A stretch of 15,601 nt of DNA from JAICJJ01 sp039809985 (GTDB lineage Bacteria > Chloroflexota > Chloroflexia > Thermomicrobiales > UBA6265): contig JBDHWC010000051.1 in NCBI GenBank assembly GCA_039809985.1, positions 1-15,601 of the forward strand, given 5' to 3'. Positions 1 to 6,390 of this stretch are shown piece after piece. A program made the position numbers and the translations under genes. Under the pieces are notes generated by a model. The model had not been told where the DNA came from. It saw only the letters and a program-made list of their open reading frames with translations, and did no database searches. The first letter of the stretch is position 1; each line of letters opens with the position of its first letter.

Positions 1-1
1 G

Positions 2-943
2 GCGGGCGTCGTCGGCCTCGGCCGGGCCGGCGGGTCGGCCGCGCCGGCCCGGCAGGACGGCGCGCCCTACGTCGAGGTGCTGGCGCTGACCACGCTGCCC
101 TACTTCATCGACCACAAGGCGGGGCTGGAGTTCGCCGGGCAGCAGCTCGGGGTGCCGACGAAGTTCGTCGGGCCGGCCGAGTACGACATGAACGCGATGA
201 TCTCGACGATGGAGGAGGTGATCGCCCAGAAGCCGGCCGGGCTGCTGGTGGTCGGGTTCGACGCGGTGCTGAAGCCGTCGATCGACAAGGCGGTCGACGC
301 CGGCATCCCGACCGTCACCCTCGACGGCGACGTCTACGACTCCAAGCGGCAGATCTTCATCGGCACCGGCAACGTCGCCGCCGGCCAGAAGGGGGCCCGG
401 ACCCTGATCGACGCGATCGGCGGCGAGGGCAAGGTGGTGATCGTCACCAAGGTCGGGCAGGGCAACCTCGAGGAGCGGATCGCCGGCTACAAGGCGGAGA
501 TCGAGAAGACCGGCGGCAAGGTGGAGCTGGCCGAGGTCCTGAACGACGACAGCGACCCGACCAAGGCGGCGGCGGCGGTCAGCGCCGCGCTCGGCAAGTA
601 CCCCGACCTGAAGGGGATCGCCTGCGTCGAGGCCGCCGGCGGGGTCGGCGCGGCGACCGCGGTGAAGGAGGCGGGCAAGGCCGGCCAGATCGTCATCGTC
701 TCGATGGACCGCGACGACGGCACGCTGAACTTCATCAAGGACGGGACGATCCACGCCTCGGTGGCGCAGAAGACGGCGCTGATGCCGTACCTCGGCGTCC
801 TGATCCTGCACGGCTTCAACCAAGGGCGGGTGCCGATCACGCAGGACGACGCCAAGGCGGGGGTCACCCCGCTCCCGAACATGGTCGACACCGGCTCCGA
901 GATCATCACCAAGGACGGCGTCGACCTCTGGTTCCACAAGTAG
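2..943 (+). CDS. Sugar ABC transporter substrate-binding protein, CUT2 type (5' partial)
   Basis: This is the extracytoplasmic binding protein of a sugar importer of the ribose/xylose/galactofuranose class (Peripla_BP_4 fold). The frame is open to the window edge, so the true start and most of the signal peptide lie outside. The visible N-terminus is an Ala/Gly-rich tail ending near ARQDGAPYV, like the end of a Tat or Sec signal followed by a short linker. The fold follows in order: strand 'YVEVLALTT', 'STMEEVIAQKPAGLLVV', 'AGIPTVTLDGD', 'GEGKVVIVTK', 'ERIAGYKAEI', 'DLKGIACVEAAGGVGAATAV', 'IVIVSMDRDDGTLNFIKDGTI'. That is the two-lobe periplasmic-binding-protein pattern with its usual Asn/Asp-rich hinge contacts. 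About 313 residues are visible, near full mature length. It is followed by hairpins and an unrelated gene, so it is probably the last gene of an operon whose permease and ATPase lie upstream. The sugar cannot be deduced. Confidence 0.9.
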   Translation, partial: AGVVGLGRAGGSAAPARQDGAPYVEVLALTTLPYFIDHKAGLEFAGQQLGVPTKFVGPAEYDMNAMISTMEEVIAQKPAGLLVVGFDAVLKPSIDKAVDAGIPTVTLDGDVYDSKRQIFIGTGNVAAGQKGARTLIDAIGGEGKVVIVTKVGQGNLEERIAGYKAEIEKTGGKVELAEVLNDDSDPTKAAAAVSAALGKYPDLKGIACVEAAGGVGAATAVKEAGKAGQIVIVSMDRDDGTLNFIKDGTIHASVAQKTALMPYLGVLILHGFNQGRVPITQDDAKAGVTPLPNMVDTGSEIITKDGVDLWFHK

Positions 944-952
944 CGGAGCCGG

Positions 953-1009
953 GCCGGGCGCGTCGCGCGCCCGGCGGCGGGGCCCCGGCCGGACTTCCCG
1001 GCCGGGGCC
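953..1009 (+). terminator. Two tandem GC-rich hairpins after the binding-protein gene
   Basis: Hairpin 1 at 953-975 is a perfect 10-bp stem (GCCGGGCGCG / CGCGCCCGGC) with a TCG loop. Hairpin 2 at 981-1009 is a perfect 12-bp stem (GGCCCCGGCCGG / CCGGCCGGGGCC) with an ACTTC loop, extendable by a G-U and two more pairs. They begin 10 bases after the stop codon. No real T-tract follows, so they are either intrinsic terminators of the high-GC kind or 3'-end stabilising structures. The structure is directly visible; the terminator role is inferred. Confidence 0.7.
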
Positions 1010-1146
1010 TCGGCGCGTTCCCGCCTCGCGCCCTCCCTGCCGCAACGGACGGGCGGCACCCTGCCCGGACGGGGGGTGCGCCGCCCACGCAACGGCGCGA
1101 CACTTCCGGCACGGGGCGCGGCGGACGGCACGGCGAGGCGAGGGCG

Positions 1147-1626
1147 ATGCACCGTTTCTACTGGCTGGTCGAGGGCGAACTGGCGGGCTGTTCGCGGCCG
1201 GGGGGACGGATCGGCGGCGGCAGCGAGGCCGACTTGGAGGCGGATCTCGCCGAACTGCGCGAGCGCGGCATCGGCGCGGTCCTGACCCTGACCGAGACGC
1301 CGCTGCCGTGGGGCCCGCTCGAGGACCACGGGCTCGCCTCGCTCCACCTGCCGGTCGACGACTTTCATGCCCCTTCGCCCCGGCAGCTGACCGCGGCGCT
1401 GGACTTCATCGACGTCCAGCGGTCGGGCGGCCGGGCCGTCGTCGTCCACTGCGCCGCCGGCCAGGGGCGGACCGGCACGGTGCTCGCGGCGTGGCTGATC
1501 CGGGCCGGGACCGGTGCCGACGAGGCGATCGGCGAGGTGCGGGCCGTCTGCCCCGGCGCGGTCGAGGCCGAGCCGCAGGTTGACGCGCTGCGGCGGTTCG
1601 CGACGGAGCGGGGCTGGGTGGTCTGA
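1147..1626 (+). CDS. DUSP23-like dual-specificity protein phosphatase
   Basis: This is a 159-residue cysteine-dependent phosphatase of the small atypical dual-specificity class, predicted cytosolic with no signal or membrane segment. The P-loop HCAAGQGRTGT contains C102 (nucleophile) and R108 in the CX5R arrangement, followed by the Thr that assists hydrolysis. The general-acid loop 'PVDDFHAP' carries D72, aligning with the 'IPDFCPP' loop of human DUSP23. The N-terminus 'FYWLVEGELAGCSRPGG' matches the 'W...GRLAG...PR' opening of that family, and 'IGEVRAVCPGAVEAEPQ' matches its 'IRRLRPGSIET' segment. Length is typical. Start ATG 1147 is preceded by GAGG/GAGGG-type purines. Family substrates are phospho-Tyr/Ser/Thr proteins or phosphorylated small molecules; the bacterial substrate is unknown. 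It stands alone, convergent with the receiver-like gene, so a shared signalling role is possible but unproven. Confidence 0.88.
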   Translation: MHRFYWLVEGELAGCSRPGGRIGGGSEADLEADLAELRERGIGAVLTLTETPLPWGPLEDHGLASLHLPVDDFHAPSPRQLTAALDFIDVQRSGGRAVVVHCAAGQGRTGTVLAAWLIRAGTGADEAIGEVRAVCPGAVEAEPQVDALRRFATERGWVV

Positions 1627-1644
1627 CGGTCGGGTCGAGCCGGG

Positions 1645-1727
1645 GCGCCGGGGTTCAGGCGACGCCTGTCTCCCCGGCGCGAGCCAGCCGGAGCCACGTG
1701 AAGGGGGAGGGCACCAAGCCCTCCCCC
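1645..1727. terminator. Pair of hairpins between convergent genes
   Basis: The first structure (1645-1680) has a perfect 9-bp outer stem GCGCCGGGG / CCCCGGCGC, enclosing a 5-bp inner stem CAGGC-GAC-GCCTG. The second (1703-1727) is a perfect 10-bp stem GGGGGAGGGC / GCCCTCCCCC with loop ACCAA. They lie between the phosphatase stop at 1626 and the minus-strand receiver stop at 1759, so they can act on transcripts from both sides. Neither is followed by a T-run on either strand. A further 7-bp stem (1774-1791) sits inside the last codons of the receiver gene. Confidence 0.65.
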
Positions 1728-1758
1728 GAACCCTGCCTTCGAGCCTTGCCGGCCCGGC

Positions 1759-2172
1759 CTACTTGCGAGGCACGCCCGCCGTGGGGCGGGCCTCGGCTTG
1801 GCGCCGCGCGTGGGAGGGGAGGCTCGCGTGAGCCCGGGAGGGGAGGATGCGGCGCAGGATGCCGCCGAGGTGGTCGCACTCGCTGAGCCGGACCACCACC
1901 GCGTCGCAGCGGGCGGCGAGGCAGGCACTGCCGATCGCGACCACCTGCGGAGCGACGCCGCGCAGTCGGAGATGGCGTGCGAGGAGGTCGGCCTCCCACT
2001 CCGGCAGCAGGCCGTCGGCGACGACGGCGTCGGTCGGCAGCCGCTCGAGCGCCTCGATCGCCATCCGCGCGGTGTAGGCGTGGCGAACCCGGAACCCCTC
2101 GTCAGTCAGGTGGTCGGACAGGTGGTCGACGAAGCGACGGTCGGTGCCGACGACGAGGATCGTGTGGCTCAT
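1759..2172 (-). CDS. Stand-alone response-regulator receiver-like protein, degenerate active site
   Basis: This 137-residue protein has one CheY-like receiver domain (about 1-110) and a basic, Ala/Pro-rich tail. It has no DNA-binding or enzymatic output domain. The first strand 'HTILVVGTDRRF' fits the receiver pattern, but the usual Asp pair that binds Mg is replaced by G9-T10, leaving one displaced Asp at 11. The expected phospho-acceptor is present as D53 in 'DAVVADGLLPEW'. The switch Thr/Ser position falls at G81-S82, and the conserved Lys is Arg95 in 'VVVRLSECDHL' instead of K-P. Phosphorylation chemistry is therefore doubtful and it may be a pseudo-receiver. The ATG is preceded on its own strand by GAGGGGGG. 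It is divergent from the metallopeptidase gene. The family is fairly sure; the function and partner are unknown. Confidence 0.72.
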   Translation of the reverse strand: MSHTILVVGTDRRFVDHLSDHLTDEGFRVRHAYTARMAIEALERLPTDAVVADGLLPEWEADLLARHLRLRGVAPQVVAIGSACLAARCDAVVVRLSECDHLGGILRRILPSRAHASLPSHARRQAEARPTAGVPRK

Positions 2173-2481
2173 CGGGTGCCCCCCCTCGCGTTCCGGTGAC
2201 TGATCGGCACCGGGCGATCACTCGGAGATACGCCCGGCGGCAGGGTTCGGATGCCGACCGCGCCGGGCGGCAGCCGGTCGCGGTGCCCGCTTGCGAAGGA
2301 TCAGCCCGGCATCATGGTGCCACGCTGGAACCGTGCCACGGCTTCGCCTCCGGCCGGCCGGCGGGCAGCCGGCGCGGGACCGGCTCGGCTCGACGGTCCC
2401 CCGGGCAGCGGGTACAGTCCGGGCGGTCGGCGCCGTTCCGACCGGCGGCGGGAACGACCGCCCGCCGTTGCTCCGGGGGCC
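2173..2481. other. Divergent intergenic region with inverted repeat
   Basis: This stretch of about 309 bp lies between the minus-strand receiver gene and the chosen start of the plus-strand metallopeptidase. It holds an inverted repeat TGATCG-N8-CGATCA at 2201-2220 (7 of 8 pairs when extended outward by two bases), about 30 bases upstream of the receiver ATG, and a candidate promoter for the peptidase at 2390-2418. The metallopeptidase frame stays open through this region with an ATG at 2251. The encoded residues there are low-complexity and unlike any M1 domain, so I treat it as non-coding. I see no RNA gene. Confidence 0.5.
2390..2418 (+). promoter_or_regulatory. Candidate sigma70-type promoter for the metallopeptidase gene
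   Basis: TCGACG at 2390-2395 (4/6 to TTGACA) and TACAGT at 2413-2418 (4/6 to TATAAT) are separated by 17 bp. The -10 box lies 64 bases before the chosen GTG start. In sequence this GC-rich the match is suggestive only. Confidence 0.4.
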
Positions 2482-3966
2482 GTGCGCGTGCGCCGTTTTC
2501 GACTGCTCGTCCTTGCGGTGGCGCTGGTCGCCGCCGGGCTGCCGCTCGGACTCGCCCGGGCCGACTCGGCAACGCCGGTCGCGTCCCCGGCGGCGACGCC
2601 GGTCGTCGCCGACGCCGGCGCGGCGGGGGTCGGCGACCCCTACGGCGCGGAGCTCGGCAACGGCGGCTACGACGTCAGCCACTACGACGTCCACCTCGCG
2701 CTCGATCTCGACGCCGGCGCGATCACGGCTGGCACGGCCCGGATCGAGGCGACCGCCGGGGAGCGGCTGGCGCGGTTCGACCTCGACTACGGCGGGCCGC
2801 CCCTCGTCTCCCTGACCGTCGACGGCGAGCCGGCGACGTGGCGGCGCGACGGCCGGGAACTGGTCGTCACCCCGGCGGCGCCGATCGCCGCCGGCGCGCC
2901 GTTCGTGGTCGAGGCGGCCTACCGGGGCGTTCCGGAGGCGGGCCCGACCGGCCTGACCAAGGGGTGGTGGGTCCTCCCCGGCCGGGAGATCATGGCCGCC
3001 GGCGAGCCGACCGGGACGGAGACGTGGGTGCCGGTCAACGGCCACCCGACCGACAAGGCGACGTGGACGATCGCCCTGACCGTGCCCGACGGGATCGAGG
3101 GCGTCGCCAACGGGCGGCTGGTCTCGGTGGTCGACGACCCCGGGCCGGACACCACCTTCACGTGGCGGATGGACGCCCCGATGGCGAGCTACCTCGCCAT
3201 GATCCACGCCGCCGACCTCGTCGAGACGACGACGACCGGCCCGGGCGGCCTGCCGATCAGCAGTTGGTTCCCGCCGGGGACGACCGCCGAGCAGGACGCC
3301 GCGGTCGCCCGCCTGCCGGAGATGGTCGCCTTCTACGAGTCGCTGTTCGGGCCTTACCCGTTCGCCGAACTCGGCAGCACCGCCACCCTGCAGCAGCTCG
3401 GCTGGTCGCTCGAGGCGCAGGCGATGGTCGTCTACGACCCGTCCGCCCTGCGCGAGGCGACGGTCGCCCACGAGGTGGCCCACCAGTGGTTCGGCGACAG
3501 CGTGACGCCGGAACGGTGGCAGGACATCTGGCTGAACGAGGGGTTCGCCACCTACGCCGCCGCCCTCTGGGCCGAGCACGTCGACGGCCAGAAGGGGCTC
3601 GACCGCGCCCTCGGCCGGATGCGGACGATGGCCGCGCTCGACGCCAGCGCCCGCGACCGGGCCGTCGCCGTCGGCGACCCCGGCCCCGACGGGATGTTTT
3701 CGCCCACCGTCTACAACCGCGGCGGCCTCGCGCTGCACGCGTTGCGCCTGACGGTCGGCGACGACGTTTTCTTCGCCATCCTGCGGGCCTGGACCGCGCA
3801 GCACCGCCACGGCAACGCGACCACCGCCGAGTTCATCCAACTGGCCGAGGCGACCAGCGGCATGGACCTCGGGCCGTTCTTCGACGCATGGCTCGGCCCC
3901 GGCCCGACGCCGTCGCTGCCGGGCGAGACGCCCGCCGCCACCCCCGCGGCGACCCCGGTCGGCTGA
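2482..3966 (+). CDS. Secreted M1-family zinc metallopeptidase (aminopeptidase N-like)
   Basis: This predicted exported zinc aminopeptidase has 494 residues. I start it at GTG 2482 (GTG 2488 is equally possible) because the next residues form a Sec signal: Arg-rich n-region 'RVRRFR', hydrophobic core 'LLVLAVALVAAGLPLGL', cleavage near 'ARA-DS'. The frame extends upstream but encodes low-complexity residues. A Thr/Pro/Ala linker is followed by the N-terminal beta domain ('VSHYDVHLALDLD...') and the catalytic domain: HEVAH with zinc ligands H330 and H334, catalytic E331, third ligand E353 in 'WLNEGFATY', and Tyr411 in 'VYNRGGLALH'. The spacing is the canonical HExxH-X18-E. The GAMEN substrate loop of classic aminopeptidase N is replaced by a 'LEAQAMVVY' segment, as in shorter secreted actinobacterial/chloroflexal homologues. 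The large C-terminal domains of classic M1 enzymes are absent. The tail ends in ATPAATP repeats. Confidence 0.88.
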   Translation: MRVRRFRLLVLAVALVAAGLPLGLARADSATPVASPAATPVVADAGAAGVGDPYGAELGNGGYDVSHYDVHLALDLDAGAITAGTARIEATAGERLARFDLDYGGPPLVSLTVDGEPATWRRDGRELVVTPAAPIAAGAPFVVEAAYRGVPEAGPTGLTKGWWVLPGREIMAAGEPTGTETWVPVNGHPTDKATWTIALTVPDGIEGVANGRLVSVVDDPGPDTTFTWRMDAPMASYLAMIHAADLVETTTTGPGGLPISSWFPPGTTAEQDAAVARLPEMVAFYESLFGPYPFAELGSTATLQQLGWSLEAQAMVVYDPSALREATVAHEVAHQWFGDSVTPERWQDIWLNEGFATYAAALWAEHVDGQKGLDRALGRMRTMAALDASARDRAVAVGDPGPDGMFSPTVYNRGGLALHALRLTVGDDVFFAILRAWTAQHRHGNATTAEFIQLAEATSGMDLGPFFDAWLGPGPTPSLPGETPAATPAATPVG

Positions 3967-4108
3967 TCGGGCGCGCCGGACGGCGCGGCGGCACCGCTTG
4001 GCAGCGAAATTGCGTCGCGGTGTCGGCACAGGCCGGCGCAACGGTGCCCAGACAGGCTGGGGGGGTGCGCCGAAATCCGAGCGCGACGGCAAGGAGGCAC
4101 GGAGTCCG

Positions 4109-4597
4109 ATGGCGAAGAGCAAGACGTTCACCACCTCGATCGACATCCCGGAGGAGACGCGGCACAAGATGGTCGCGCTCTGCAACCAGCAGCTGGCGGA
4201 CGGGTCCGACCTCTTCAGCCAGACGAAGCAGGCGCACTGGAGCGTGAAGGGGCCCGAGTTCATCGCCCTCCACCTCTTGTTCGACGAGATCGCCGAGGAA
4301 CTCGAGGACCACGTCGACACGATGGCCGAGCGGATCACCGCGCTCGGCGGCGAGGCGCACGGCACCGTCCGGATGGCGGCGGCGAACTCCCGCCTGCCGG
4401 AGTGGGACGGGGCGAACAAGGGCCTCGACGTGGTCAAGTCGCTGGTCGAGCGCTTCGCCGTCTACGCGAAGTCGACCCGGTCGGCGATCGACGCCGCCGA
4501 CGAGATGCTGGACCGCGACACCGCCGACCTCTTCACCCAGATCTCCCGCGACATCGACAAGCGGCTCTGGTTCCTCGAGGCGCACCTGCAAGGGTAG
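4109..4597 (+). CDS. dps: Dps family DNA-protection / ferritin-like protein
   Basis: This 162-residue miniferritin is predicted to form a cytosolic dodecamer that oxidises Fe(II) with peroxide and stores iron. All five ferroxidase residues are present with exact Dps spacing: H43, H55, D59, D70 and E74, matching E. coli Dps H51, H63, D67, D78 and E82. Also typical are 'QTKQAHWSVKGPEF' and 'ELEDHVDTMAERITALGG'. I chose ATG 4109, 11 bases after AAGGAGG (4091-4097), since the upstream open frame is not Dps-like. The N-terminal tail (MAKSKTFTTSIDI) is short with only two lysines, so strong DNA binding through the tail is uncertain. It appears monocistronic: a 15-bp hairpin follows directly. Whether it is under oxidative-stress control cannot be read from the sequence. 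Confidence 0.94.
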   Translation: MAKSKTFTTSIDIPEETRHKMVALCNQQLADGSDLFSQTKQAHWSVKGPEFIALHLLFDEIAEELEDHVDTMAERITALGGEAHGTVRMAAANSRLPEWDGANKGLDVVKSLVERFAVYAKSTRSAIDAADEMLDRDTADLFTQISRDIDKRLWFLEAHLQG

Positions 4598-4617
4598 GCG
4601 CGCGCCGGGTCGAGCCG

Positions 4618-4651
4618 GACGGGGCCGGGCGGGTTGCCGCCCGGCCCCGTC
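4618..4651 (+). terminator. Strong hairpin after dps
   Basis: A perfect 15-bp stem (GACGGGGCCGGGCGG / CCGCCCGGCCCCGTC) with a four-base GTTG loop begins 20 bases after the dps stop. It has no T-tract. It most likely ends the dps transcript and insulates the amidohydrolase gene downstream. Confidence 0.75.
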
Positions 4652-4727
4652 GCGTGCCGCCCTGCGCTACGATGCCGCCGGCCGCCGCCGGGCGGCCCCC
4701 GCTCTCGACGCCAAAGGAGTCGCCGAC

Positions 4728-6374
4728 GTGGCCGTTTCCCCGCTCGTGCCGGACCTCGTCCTCGTCAACGGCCGCGTCCGGACCATGGACGCGGCCGGCA
4801 CCGTCGGCTCGGCCGTCGCCGTGCGCGACGGGCGGGTGGTCGCGGTCGGTGGCGACGACGAGGTCCGGGCGCTGGCGGGGGAGGGGACGACGGTCGCCGA
4901 CCTCGGCGGCCGGGTCGTCTACCCCGGGCTGATCGACGCCCACAACCACCTGCTGTTGACCGGCGAGATGCTGCGCGAGGTGCGGCTCTACGACTGCCGC
5001 AGCATCGGCGAGGTGGTCGAGAAGGTGGCCGAGCGGGTGCGGCAGTCGCCGCCGGGAGCATGGGTCCTCGGCCGCGGCTGGGACGAGAGCCTCCTCGCCG
5101 AGGGGCGGCACCCGACCCGGCACGACCTCGACCCGGTCTCGCCCGACAACCCGGTGGTGATCCACCGGGTCTGGAACAAGCTGGTCTGCAACTCGGCCGC
5201 GCTGGCCGCCGCCGGCATCGACCGCGAGAGCCCCGACCCGCCGGCCGACGTGCTCTACAGCGGCTCGTTCGAGCGCGACGGCGAGGGGAACCCGACCGGC
5301 CTCTTCCGCGACCGGGCCAAGGAACTGATCTCCTCCCACGTGCCGCCGCCGACCGAGGCCGAGATGGTCGAGGCGATCGGCCTCGCCTGCCGCGCCTACA
5401 ACGCCCTCGGGCTGACCGCGGTCGCCGACCCGGGCCTCTACCCGGAGCAGATCCGGGCCTACCACCGGGCCGCCCGCGAAGGGGTCCTGACGGTGCGCAG
5501 CGACCTGCTGCTCGCCGCGTGGGGCTTCGGCGCGCCGGAGACCGAGGAGGGCCTGCAGGAGCGGTTCGTGGCGCTCGGGGTGGCGGGTGGGTTCGGCGAC
5601 GACCTGCTGCGGCTCGGCGGCATCAAGCTGATGCCCGACGGCGGGATGAGCGACCGGACGGCACGGATGCTCCAGCCGTACCTCGACGACCCGGACAACT
5701 TCGGGCAGTGGGTCGTCGCTCCGGAGCGGCTGGTCGAGCTGATCCGCTGGGTGCACGACCTCGGCTGGGCGATGGACATCCACACCTGCGGCGACGAGGC
5801 GCAGCAGGTGGTGGTCGAGGCCTACGCCGCGGCGCAGGCGGCGAACCCGCAGCCGCGCCTGCGGCACCGCGTCCACCATGCCTACTTCCCGACCGCGCGG
5901 GCGCTGAAGGCGATGGCCGCGCACGGGATCCCGGCGGTTGTCTCCTCGGCGTTCATCGCCAACCTCGGCGAGGGGTTCGTCAACAGCGTCGGCCCGGAGC
6001 GGGCGGCGCGGGCGATGCCGATGCGGACCTACCTCGAGGCCGGGGTGCCGCTGGCCGGCTCCTCCGACAGCACGGTCGCCGACTTCAACCCGTGGGTCGG
6101 GATCGACGCGGCGGTGCGGCGGACGACGATCCCGGGCCGTGTCCTCGGGCCGGAGGAGGCGCTCACCGTCGCGGAGGCGATCCGCTCCTACACCGCGGGC
6201 GGTGCGTTCGCGATGGGGCGGGAGGCCGACCTCGGCACGCTGGAGCCGGGCAAGCTGGCCGACCTGATCGTGCTCGACCGCGACCCGGAGGCGATCCCGG
6301 CCGAGGAGCTGCGCTCGATGCGGCCGGCGGCGACGATGCTCGGCGGACGGTGGGTGTCCGGCGGGCTCGGGTAG
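4728..6374 (+). CDS. YtcJ-type metal-dependent amidohydrolase (Amidohydro_3)
   Basis: This 548-residue cytosolic hydrolase belongs to the amidohydrolase superfamily, YtcJ/COG1574 group. It starts at GTG 4728, eight bases after AAGGAG (4714-4719). The small beta-sandwich is built from both ends: 'PDLVLVNGRVRTMD...GRVVAVGGDDEV' and the C-terminal 'LEPGKLADLIVLDRDP'. The metal-binding HxH motif is H72-N-H74 in 'GLIDAHNHL'. Further candidate ligands or catalytic residues are K300 in 'GIKLMPDGG', H352 in 'DIHTCGDEA', H383/H384 in 'RVHHAYF' and D447 in 'GSSDSTVADFNPW'. All are landmarks of this group. Members hydrolyse amides, formamides and cyclic ureas, and most have no known substrate, so none is assigned. 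It sits alone between the dps hairpin and the convergent DprA-like gene, with only 16 bases between the two stop codons. Confidence 0.88.
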   Translation: MAVSPLVPDLVLVNGRVRTMDAAGTVGSAVAVRDGRVVAVGGDDEVRALAGEGTTVADLGGRVVYPGLIDAHNHLLLTGEMLREVRLYDCRSIGEVVEKVAERVRQSPPGAWVLGRGWDESLLAEGRHPTRHDLDPVSPDNPVVIHRVWNKLVCNSAALAAAGIDRESPDPPADVLYSGSFERDGEGNPTGLFRDRAKELISSHVPPPTEAEMVEAIGLACRAYNALGLTAVADPGLYPEQIRAYHRAAREGVLTVRSDLLLAAWGFGAPETEEGLQERFVALGVAGGFGDDLLRLGGIKLMPDGGMSDRTARMLQPYLDDPDNFGQWVVAPERLVELIRWVHDLGWAMDIHTCGDEAQQVVVEAYAAAQAANPQPRLRHRVHHAYFPTARALKAMAAHGIPAVVSSAFIANLGEGFVNSVGPERAARAMPMRTYLEAGVPLAGSSDSTVADFNPWVGIDAAVRRTTIPGRVLGPEEALTVAEAIRSYTAGGAFAMGREADLGTLEPGKLADLIVLDRDPEAIPAEELRSMRPAATMLGGRWVSGGLG

Positions 6375-6390
6375 GGGAAGCCGCCCGGGC

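Noticed and set aside
2251..2481. Upstream ATG-extended N-terminus for the metallopeptidase (77 extra residues)
   Set aside because: It would bury the Sec signal peptide inside the protein and adds only low-complexity residues. A plausible promoter also lies within this stretch.
3998..4108. Longer N-terminus for Dps
   Set aside because: The ATG at 4109 has AAGGAGG upstream and begins a normal-length Dps; the extra residues are not Dps-like.
2218..4437. Very long open frame on the minus strand opposite the metallopeptidase and dps genes
   Set aside because: Its translation is Arg/Gly/Pro-rich low complexity with no domain, while the plus strand holds clear M1 and Dps motifs. Long antisense open frames are expected at this GC content. 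The same holds for minus-strand frames at 4533-5924, 7708-9075, 9836-12448 and 13310-15499.
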